This document shows, one piece after another, positions 47,419-55,803 of a DNA stretch of 64,000 nucleotides (position 1 is the stretch's first letter; each line of letters starts with the position of its first letter). A program made the position numbers and the translations under genes. The DNA is taken from contig JANATF010000004.1 in NCBI GenBank assembly GCA_029449245.1, positions 248,001 to 312,000 on the forward strand, read 5' to 3'. The DNA comes from Mortierella alpina (taxonomy: Eukaryota; Mortierellomycota; Mortierellomycetes; Mortierellales; Mortierellaceae). The notes beneath the pieces were generated by a model. It was not told where the DNA came from. It ran no database searches and was given only the letters and a program-made list of their open reading frames with translations.

Positions 47419-47540
47419 TAGCATCACTCTTTGTGAAGTTGTAGCGTGCGCGTAGGCTGAGTAGTGGGTAATTGAAGATCATGGCAGCAAGGCCGTACCT
47501 AAAAATCGTATCTGTTCAAGAATGAACGGCAATCGCACGC
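47419..47540 (+). repeat. Left inverted repeat flanking the satellite array
   Basis: Blocks AGCATCACTCTTT, GTAGGCTGAG, ATCATGGCAGCAAGGC and CTGTTCAAGAATGAACGGC occur in this order here. They recur in reverse complement at 51672-51796, with short mismatched gaps between. The longest shared blocks are about 16-20 bp. The innermost edge is near 47535; the outer boundary is approximate. Confidence 0.8.
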
Positions 47541-48190
47541 ACATAAAACTGTATCTCAGGCACAGCGGGTCAGGCTATCTTGTTAAGTGTGTGCGCTATG
47601 CAAGAATACATATCATACTACAGAAACATCATGCCGCACCACAGAGTCCTTGCGGATCGCGTTCAGTGCCTGGTACTGCTACCCGGACGGCCAGGTAGCC
47701 ATCGAGTGCCATTGCGGTACCTAGGATTCCCTGTCATAACAGAGTCGTGAATTATATGGCCTCAGTTTGCTAATGGTGTTTTTGTCGCCTGCTCATTCCA
47801 GCCATTTTTCTCGAGCCTCGGGAGCGTGCTACTTCACGCCAGGCAGTGTTTTCTTGGTTTACTCATCTTCACGATCTGAGTTGCGGAATCGGCCTTTACA
47901 CCAAGAGTGGGGCCCTCTGCGACGGCAAATGTTACCGATTCTTGAACTTGGTTATAATAGCGATTCATGCAGCTCGGACGATCGAGCTCGCTCTGGACAA
48001 GCCCACCGTACCGGCAGTTTCGTATAAGCATTTCGGCACTATTCGACGCGCATCTGCAAGATCCGGGTCTGATCGGCCAATAAGAGGCACCATATGGATA
48101 CTATGGCTCATATGGCATAGGAACTCAGGCACAGCGAGTCAGTGCTAATTTTAGGTTTGTGCACAATGCTAAATGACATAGTCTATAATG

Positions 48191-48367
48191 GCTCAACTCA
48201 AATGCATTTTTTTTTCACGGGTGATAATTATAAAATTATGCCAGTCGTGCACTTAGAGGAAGGTCATCATCCAGCGCCCCAGAATTGCATGCTTCACATT
48301 CGTAATCGTACGCCCGAATGTTTTTATAATTATCACCCGTGAAAAAAAAAATGCATTTGAGTTGAGC
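48191..48367. mobile_element. Nested MITE-like element with ~45-bp terminal inverted repeats
   Basis: About 177 bp bounded by GCTCAACTCAAATGCATTT and its reverse complement AAATGCATTTGAGTTGAGC. The inverted arms continue inward through a T9/A10 run and CACGGGTGATAATTATAAAA, giving ~45 nearly perfect bp. The centre (about 48240-48310) has no ORF. It interrupts one satellite unit within the AT-rich step present uninterrupted in other units. ATG flanks both ends, but the exact target duplication is uncertain. Confidence 0.85.
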
Positions 48368-49848
48368 AAATGCTGTATAAATACCATGCAGCGCACCACA
48401 GAGGCCTTGCGGATCGCTTTGAGTGCCTGGTACCGCTACCCGGACGGCCAGGTAGCCATCGAGTGCCATTGCGGTACCTAGGATTCCCTGTCATAACAGA
48501 GTCGTGAATTATATGGCCTCAGTTTGCTAATGGTGTTTTTGTCGCCTGCTCATTCCAGCCACTTTTCTCGAGCCTCGGGAGCATGTTACATCACGACAGG
48601 CACTGTTTTCTTGGTTTACTCATCTTCACCATCTGGGTTGCGGAATCAGCCCTTTCACCTTTGAACTGAATCATAAGTTGTTAAATACCAAGAGTGGGAC
48701 CTTTTGCGACGGCGAATGTTGCCGATTCCAGAATTTGGTTATAATTGCGATTCAAGCGGCTCGGACGATCGAGCTCGCTCTGGACAAGCCCACCGTACCG
48801 GCAGTTTCGTATTATAAGTATTTCGGCACTATTCGACCGCATCTGCAAGATCCGGGTCTGATCGGCCAATAAGAGGCGCCATATGGATGCCATGGCTCAT
48901 ATGCGGGTGCCTGGGGATCTCAGGCAGAGCGACCAGTGCCTTTTAAGGTTTCTGCGCTTTGTGCAAACTGGCATATAATGCTGTATAATCACCATGCAGC
49001 GCGCCACGGAGTCCTACCGGATCGCACCGAGTGCCTGGCACCACTATCCGGACGACCAAGTGGCCTTCTAAAGCCATTGCGGCTCCAAAGGCTCTCTGAT
49101 AGCATCTGACCTCAGCTGTGGAAGGCGACCTTGCTAGCACAGTTTTTGGCGCCTAATCGATCCATCCCTATTTCTTGAGCCCTGGGAGTGTGCTGCATCA
49201 CGCCCGGCACTCTTTTCTTGGTTTAGTCATCTTCGCAATCTGCGTTGCGGAGTCGACTCATTCACAAAAACCAACCTGGGACTTTTGCAATGGCCAATCT
49301 TGCAGATTCTTGAATCTGTTTATAAATGCAATTCAAGCAGCTCGGACGATCGAGCTCGCTCTGGACAAGCTCACCATGCCGGTAGTATCGCATTATAAGC
49401 ATGTCGGCACTAGTCGATGGGCATCTGCAAGAACATACCAACATACCCTGATCAGCCAATGAGAGGCGCCATATGGTTGCTAAGGCTCCTATGCAGGTGC
49501 CTGGGGATCTCAGGCACAGCGGCCAGTGCGTTTTTTAGGTTTCTGCGCTGTGCTAACTGGCATATAATGCTGTATATCACCATGCAGCGCGCCACGGAGT
49601 CCTACCGGATCACTTTGGGTGCCTGGCACCACTATCCGGACGACCAAGTAACCATCGGGTGCCATTGCGGTACCTAGGGTTCTCTATCATAGAGTCGTGA
49701 ATTATGTGACCTTAGTTTGCTAATGGTGTTTTTGTCGCCTGCTCATTCCAGCCACTTTTCCAAAGCCCTGGGAGCGTGCTACATCACGCCCGGCACTGTT
49801 TTCTTGGTTTACTCATTTTCACCATCTGAGTTGCGGAATCGACGCATT

Positions 49849-51590
49849 CACAAAAGCCAACCTCGGACTTCTGCGATGGCTAATCTTGCAGATTCTTGAA
49901 TCTGTTTATAAATGCAATTCAAGCAGCTCGGACGATCGAGCTCGCTCTGGACAAGCTCACCATGCCGGTAGTATCGCATTATAAGCATGTCGGCACTAGT
50001 CGATGGGCATCTGCAAGAACATACCAACATACCCTGATCAGCCAATGAGAGGCGCCATATGGTTGCTAAGGCTCATATGCAAGTGCCTGGGGATCTCAGG
50101 CACAGCGGCCAGTGCGTTTTTTAGGTTTCTGCGCTGTGCTAACTGGCATATAATGCTGTATATCACCATGCAGCGCGCCACGGAGTCCTACCGGATCACT
50201 TTGGGTGCCTGGCACCACTATCCGGACGACCAAGTAGCCATCGGGTGCCATTGCGGTACCTAGGGTTCTAGTCGTGAATTATGTGACCTTAGAAAGGTGT
50301 TTTTGTCGCCTGCTCATTCCAGCCACTTTTCCAAAGCCCTGGGAGCGTGCTACATCACGCCCGGCACTGTTTTCTTGGTTTACTCATCTTCGCAATCTGC
50401 GTTGCGGAGTCGACTCATTCACAAAAACCAACCTGGGACTTTTGCAATTGCCATTCTTGCAAATTCTCGGATCTGTTTATAAATGCAATTCAAGCAGCTC
50501 GGACGATCGAGCTCGCTCTGGACAAGCCCACCATGCCGGTAGTATCGCATTATAAGCATGTCGGCACTAGTCGATGGGCATCTGCAAGAACATACCAACA
50601 TACCCTGATCAGCCAATGAGAGGCGGCATATGATTGCTAAGGCTCATATGCAGGTGCCAGGGGATCTCAGGCACAGCGGCCAGTGCGTTTTTTAGGTTTC
50701 TGCGCTGCGCTAAATCACATATAATGCTGTAAAACACCATGCAACGCGCCACAGAGTCCTTGCGGATCGCGTTCAGTGCCTGGGTGCTGCTCTCCGGACC
50801 GTCAGGTAGCCATCGGGTGCCATTGCGGTACCTAGGGTTCTCTATCATAGCAGAGTCGTGAATTATGTGACCTTAGTTTGCTAATAGTGTTTTTGTCGCC
50901 TTCTCATTCTAGCCACTCTTCCAAAGCCCTGAGAACGTGCCACATCACGCCCGGCACTGTTTTCTTGGTTTACTCATTTTCACCATCTGAGTTGCGGAAT
51001 CGACGTATTCACAAAAGCCAACCTCAGACTTCTGCGATGGCTAATCTTGCAGATTCTTGAATCTGTTTATAAATGCAATTCAAGCAGCTCGGACGATCGA
51101 GCTCGCTCTGGACAAGCTCACCATGCCGGTAGTATCGCATTATAAGCATGTCGGCACTAGTCGATGGGCATCTGCAAGAACATACCAACATACCCTGATC
51201 AGCCAATGAGAGGCGCCATATGGTTGCTAAGGCTCATATGCAAGTGCCTGGGGATCTCAGGCACAGCGGCCAGTGCGTTTTTTAGGTTTCTGCGCTGTGC
51301 TAACTGGCATATAATGCTGTATATCACCATGCAGCGCGCCACGGAGTCCTACCGGATCACTTTGGGTGCCTGGCACCACTATCCGGACGACCAAGTAGCC
51401 ATCGGGTGCCATTGCGGTACCTAGGGTTCTAGTCGTGAATTATGTGACCTTAGAAAGGTGTTTTTGTCGCCTGCTCATTCCAGCCACTTTTCCAAAGCCC
51501 TGGGAGCGTGCCACATCACGCCCGGCACTGTTTTCTTGGTTTACTCATTTTCACCATCTGAGTTGCGGAATCGACCTGTTCACCAGAGTA
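49849..51590 (+). repeat. Recent higher-order duplication within the array (~1161-bp period)
   Basis: The stretch from about 49860-50350 recurs at +1161 bp (about 51021-51511) with almost no differences. Both copies share the same small deletion after GGTACCTAGGGTTCTAGTCG, while the intervening unit (50420-50860) is more diverged. This indicates a recent two-unit duplication. Confidence 0.8.
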
Positions 51591-51671
51591 AGGCCCTTTG
51601 CGATGGCAAATTGTTTAACGCGAATCTTGCCAATTTCTGCGGGAAATCAAACCGTGCTTGTGCCTGAATGA

Positions 51672-51796
51672 GGAACCGTACTATCGCCGTTCATTCTTGA
51701 ACAGGTACGATATTTTGGTACAGCCTTGCTGCCATGATTTCCCTGAACCATTGCTCAGCCTACACGCACGCTGGAAATACGAAAAGAGTGATGCTG
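51672..51796 (-). repeat. Right inverted repeat flanking the satellite array
   Basis: Reverse complement of the left repeat: GCCGTTCATTCTTGAACAG, CCTTGCTGCCATGAT, CTCAGCCTACACGCACGCT, and AAGAGTGATGCT. It closes the ~4.4-kb structure 47419-51796. Confidence 0.8.
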
Positions 51797-52151
51797 AAGA
51801 GGGCTTGGGCTTTGCACTATAGCCGTAGATCTGCAGAGCCCCACGTTAATTGCCAGTTTTTACTAACACCAAAGGCGATCTTCTTGGAGTAGGACGTTCC
51901 CAGAGATGCAGTATCTCGGCGAAAGTAGCACTATACTGAAAATTGAATACACGAGCTGGAAAGAATATCCCTGCTCTCAAGAACTCAGAGATGGCCCCCA
52001 GGTCTTGCCTGCGTAAACTTGACCAGCGTGATGGTCCTCGGTCCCCAAAGGCTCCCATCGTGGCTGTGCTCAGATTTACCAACCAATCCGCCAGACCAGT
52101 TCTCCAGAGTGGAATTCCTGATATTCAATGTCATAATAGCCTGGTTCTTAA

Positions 52152-52240
52152 AGGATAATATGACATGGCAGCAAGAGTGGTAATTGTTCTTTACCTTTTT
52201 TTCTGGATGCCAGATTGACATTCAATTGTCATATTATCCT
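52152..52240. mobile_element. MITE-like element B with 14-bp perfect terminal inverted repeats
   Basis: 89 bp bounded by AGGATAATATGACA (52152-52165) and its exact reverse complement TGTCATATTATCCT (52227-52240). The left end matches relic A at 46070 (ATAATATGACATGGCA). No coding capacity. Confidence 0.7.
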
Positions 52241-52245
52241 GCGGC

Positions 52246-52289
52246 CCAAAAGATAAAATGACATCTCGGCATGTCACTCTATCTTTTGG
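52246..52289. repeat. Long imperfect hairpin next to element B
   Basis: CCAAAAGATAAAATGACAT at 52246-52264 pairs with ATGTCACTCTATCTTTTGG at 52271-52289 (17 of 19 positions) across a 6-nt loop. The right arm resembles a segment near 46165 in relic A. Confidence 0.75.
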
Positions 52290-52999
52290 CAATGTCATTT
52301 CAAGTTGTTTTTTCCGAACTTTTGAGATATTGACTTTTTTTTTTTTTTTTAATAACAATATGCCTCTCAAGTCGAATGACGCTACGAATCTTAAGAACTA
52401 CCTGGCAAAGATCTACCATCCATCCCATCCTCCTTGGATCGAGTCCTAGTCATCATAAGACAACTCACGTTCCCTGGGTTCCAACCCCTCAGGCCCGCGC
52501 GACTATTGCCACGCCTCATCAGCGTGTCTAACGGACGAAGGTTGCTGTTATAAAAAGGGTATCTTCCCTACTCCCTCCATGGTGGTCCTGTGCTGCTTTC
52601 CCAGCCAGCACTCCAAAAGTGTGTGGTCCGCTGCGAGTGGGTCATGGACTGGGCCTGGGCATTGGCCGTTATGGTGGTCGACGAGCAAATGGCTGCACGG
52701 GCAGTGATCCATACTGAACTTGAACCCGTACCCTGCGCTCCAGTCGCCTCTGGGTCCGTGATAGACAGCCCGCTTCTGGGCTGGTTTGATGCCTTGCTCT
52801 CGTTCCCATGCAATGGTGGCTTTACATCGGGGCTTCCATATCAGCTCGGTGGCCTGCTCGGCCAGAGAATAGTTGTTCTGACATTCGAGGTGGAAAAGAG
52901 TTGTACTGTAATTGCACTAATGATCTAACCTAGACTATATACTGGTTGTGACTACTGGTACTACTGTTACAACGTCGTACCGTTGATGGCGAGCTTGGC

Positions 53000-53573
53000 T
53001 GACAGGTTGGAGTAGCAGCAGTGGATCCAGTTTCTGATCCGTGGTCGGAGCTTACAAAGGGGGCCGAGGATATGTCGTATTTGCTCGCTCTGAGTCCAGG
53101 AAATGTCATGATGTAGTCGATCCTTGTCATGATGGTGTTCCCGCTTCTCATATTCAGGTGCGTGAAGTGGGTGTCCATGATTTGACCCAGAGCGTCCAGA
53201 GGTGGCGGAGGGGTTATGTCTTGCACGTTGAGTCGGGTTAACAGCGGGCTATACAGTAGCCATTTCCATTCCGCTCTCGCGTGGGTATGGGGCTCTGTCC
53301 TGGCGCCTGTCTCTGATCGTGTTGAGGTCGCCCAGCAATATTTTGTCATCGATCAGAAACTGGGGAAGTTGTCTATAAATTCCCTGGGCTTCATGACATT
53401 CCTGTTGGCAGGAGCGTATAGTTGGCATTAATGATGGTGAGTGTATTGTCCACGTTTCCATCACAAATGACTTCTGCTGACAAGACTCTCCCGTCCAGGT
53501 TGTCGTTAATGTTTTGAAGTCGTAGTCGTAGTGTTTTGGAGTCGTAGTCGTGGGTTGTTGCAGAGGATGGCAC
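53000..53573 (-). pseudogene. LINE retrotransposon endonuclease relic
   Basis: Minus-strand pieces in shifting frames match an APE-type LINE endonuclease in order: GRVLSAEVICDGNVDNTLTI (near 53500), LLGDLNTIRDRRQD (near 53330; the GDLN/GDFN signature), LDALGQIMDTHFTHLN, RIDYIMTFPGL, and FVSSDHGSE (near 53040; the SDH signature). A frameshift is needed between the first two parts and no reverse transcriptase domain remains intact. Upstream pieces at 53868-53587 may belong to the same element. The relic ends a few tens of bp from the tRNA-Lys gene. It is non-functional. Confidence 0.65.
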
Positions 53574-53893
53574 TGTGGTTGGAGTATCAGCAAGATCCTT
53601 GCCATTCTTTCGCCCATTGTGTCTTAATCGCGTCTGTCATGGGGTCGGTGATTTGTGATATAGCACTCGAGCGTTTCCTGTTACTGAGCTGCTGATCCAG
53701 CAAGGTTGACATTGATGGGGCGAGCGGTCCGATACACGCCGGCCCCATTCGACAACCGTACCGTCGAATGAGGCCGATGTTATGATGAAGGAAGTGCTTT
53801 GTTAACCAGTGGATCAATGTTATAAGCGTGTTGGGTGTTTCTGCACCTCTCCATAACTGCAAGATCATTGATGAAAAGGCAAAAAAGAGTAAG

Positions 53894-53966
53894 CGCCCAA
53901 CGTGGGGGTCGAACCCACAGCCTTCAGATTAAGAGTCTGACGCTCTACCGATTGAGCTAGCCGGGC
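53894..53966 (-). tRNA. tRNA-Lys (anticodon CTT), copy 2
   Basis: 73 nt, identical over the whole gene to the copy at 31941-32013 and in the same orientation. The transcribed strand runs into CTTACTCTTTTTT, a plausible Pol III terminator. Its 5' flank (53967-54106) is also shared with copy 1 in diverged form, including GATATTCGAACAATCTGATT and a TCACGTGTCGGTCAATTA block. Confidence 0.95.
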
Positions 53967-54381
53967 AGATATTCGAACAATCTGATTGGACGGAAGTTGG
54001 AATTCTCTGCACACCAGGATTCCGTGGACAAATTTCGGTCAATAAGAGAGGATTAGTCACGTGTCGGTCAATTAAGAAGGGTTGGGTCCTCGAATGGGCT
54101 TGCACTTAGAGAGCGCAGCGCAGGCGCGCTCCTCGCAGGTTGCAAAAAAAAAATTGCTCAAAAGTCGCCATTGAAGAAGCCGCTGTCCCGGAGTATGGGT
54201 AGTGTTTTTAATATATTTTCGAACGATACACAAGTTCTCAGAGGGTCCCAAATCGTATCACAATGCCTGTGCCCTTTGACGTGTTGATTCTTCTGAATCG
54301 ATGTTTTGTCGCCAATAGTACAGCTCCAAGGTTGCTCCTGCTCATTCCTGCGCACAGCATATTTTTTTCTTTGGTGTCGGG
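53967..54381. other. Duplicated tRNA flank and 3' spacer
   Basis: The first ~140 bp match the flank of the other tRNA-Lys copy. The remainder, with GC-rich GCGCAGCGCAGGCGCGC at about 54113-54129 and an A run, shows no gene. Confidence 0.5.
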
Positions 54382-55414
54382 TTACTCATCTTCCTGATCA
54401 GCTCGGGACTGGAGCAGGCGAAGGATGTCTGGGTTGTCCGACATGTCCTTTGAACGGAAAGAAAAAGATAATGAGAAATAGAAAAACTTGCAGCTTCTGT
54501 GAAGCGTTTTGCTGACAGATTTGTATCTTACCACGACCGAGTACCCTCTCTTGTTCTTGAGATTGATATCTGCACCACGTTCAATCAATGCAGACACCAT
54601 GAAGGATGCACCCAGCAACACTGCCAGATGTAATGCCGTGTTTCCATTCTATTCAACACAATTTGTTGATGAAGAAAAAAAAAAAAAAAGCACGCAGAGT
54701 TGAGAGACGAGAACAATGACAACCGGTTGCGGCTAAAGCATGTCTGAGGGCCACAGAGTTTCGCCAGATCAATACCCCAAACTTTGCGTCCACATCTAAG
54801 AAGGCGCAAACCCCCGAAGAAGAAGAAGAAGAGGTAGAAAAGACTCCGTCAGTTGAACGATATTCTTCTTGGGGCACCATTCGAAGAAAAAACTCCTCTC
54901 CGCGTTTCCTCACCTTGTTCAAAGGTAGAGTCCAGAATATCCTTTGCAGCGCCATCGCAGCCTGTCAATATCGAGAACTGTAATCCCGTCAGTGGCCCCA
55001 AGTAGGCACCCAGCAACGTATATGCATCGCGCTCGACCTCGGCCGGAAACCGCACGCTCTGAGCGTCGGGCTTGAACCTCGCTCGCGTCAAATCCGTCTT
55101 GTGATCCACCAACAGCTGGCGGACCTTGTCTGTGTCCTGGTTTTGGATCGCGCTGAAGAACTCATGAACGAGCTTCTACTTTCAGTGGTGAGTCGCCAGA
55201 TGCAACGTTGCACTGGTGAGTAAAGCGTGCAGAGTTGGAGGTACTTCCCTCGACGTAACGGCAGTTGCTGTACAAAGGTGGTCTTAGTGGAAGGAGGAGG
55301 AGTAGGGGGAAAGGCATGGTTTACCTCAGACACTTCGTTAGTGGCGCCAGGTCTGTCTGAGCTCTCTTCCTGCTGTGTCCGCCCACTCAACATCTGTCCA
55401 AAAGCATTGAGCAT
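54382..55414 (-). CDS. Small ankyrin-repeat protein
   Basis: Five phase-consistent exons (55414-55325, 55175-54914, 54795-54776, 54648-54532, 54447-54382) encode about 184 residues. A clear ankyrin repeat spans exon 4: GNTALHLAVLLGASFMVSAL and IERGADINLKNKRG, preceded by FEQ joined to DVDAKFG and followed by DNPDILRLLQSRA. Before it is a less typical helical region (FFSAIQNQDTDKVRQLLVDH; YTLLGAYLGPLTGLQFSIL) that may be a diverged repeat. A 20-nt micro-exon (54795-54776) joins the two. No other domain, signal or membrane segment is seen. Ankyrin repeats mediate protein binding; the partner is unknown. It sits 389 bp downstream of the CHD1 stop in the same direction. Confidence 0.85.
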
Positions 55415-55803
55415 GGTGTTCCTTGTCCGTCAAGTGCCTTGAGTGATGAGTATGAGTCGAGCTGAATGGCAATGAGACTGTAAATGTGAAGGCAAGCGCA
55501 ATGAGGAAGGCTGGCGTGGCTGTTTAGAGAGATGGGTGGAAGAGAGAAGCAACGAGCAGCAGAGGAACAGCAGGGAGAGAAAAGGGGCTGTCTGTGGACA
55601 TGTGGCCACGCGCCTCTTGCTGGCACACACAGGATCGCGTCTGGTCTGGGCTTCCTTTGCATATTACTTTTACTCTTTGGTGGGGATTGTGAGGGGGGGG
55701 GGTTATGTTGGGTCGAGTCCTTCTACTTGAGAGCGCGCGCTCCATCCGTCGTTGGCTGCAGATGCTTCTGCCGGATACTGCTTTATCCCTGGCTCCTCCC
55801 CGG
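55415..55803. promoter_or_regulatory. Spacer between CHD1 stop and ankyrin gene start
   Basis: 389 bp expected to carry the CHD1 3' UTR and the ankyrin-gene promoter. It has a G9 run near 55692-55701. No gene is supported. Confidence 0.45.

Larger units (their letters stand above)
47553..51660 (+). repeat. Tandem array of about seven ~590-bp satellite units
   Basis: The landmark GCAGCGCGCCACGGAGTCC (or variant) recurs near 47637, 48390, 48993, 49583, 50168, 50740 and 51330. Spacing is 572-603 bp except the first interval, enlarged by a nested ~177-bp element. Other ordered blocks per unit are TTTTTGTCGCCTGCTCATTC, a CACTGTTTTCTTGGTTTACTC block, TTCAAGCAGCTCGGACGATC, the adjoining GAGCTCGCTCTGGACAAGC, a GCATTATAAGCATGTCGGC block, AATGAGAGGCGCCATATG, and CATATAATGCTGTATATCACC-like AT-rich steps. 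Early units are diverged; later ones are nearly identical. Short ORFs (60-86 codons) recur only because units are repeated. No rRNA, tRNA or transposase is recognised in it. Confidence 0.92.
51797..52999. other. Decayed sequence right of the array
   Basis: No intact gene. It contains the MITE-like relic B and hairpin (annotated) and ORF pieces on both strands at 52560-52930 that are possibly part of the LINE relic. Confidence 0.45.

Noticed and set aside
47553-51660. Tandem array as 5S rDNA, tRNA cluster or CRISPR
   Set aside because: No 5S or tRNA internal promoter structure is recognised in the units; unit length (~590 bp) and lack of short spaced identical repeats exclude CRISPR.
47846-51671. 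Recurring 60-100-codon ORFs in the satellite units
   Set aside because: They recur because the DNA is repeated. They differ in start, frame and stop between units and show no constraint or domain.
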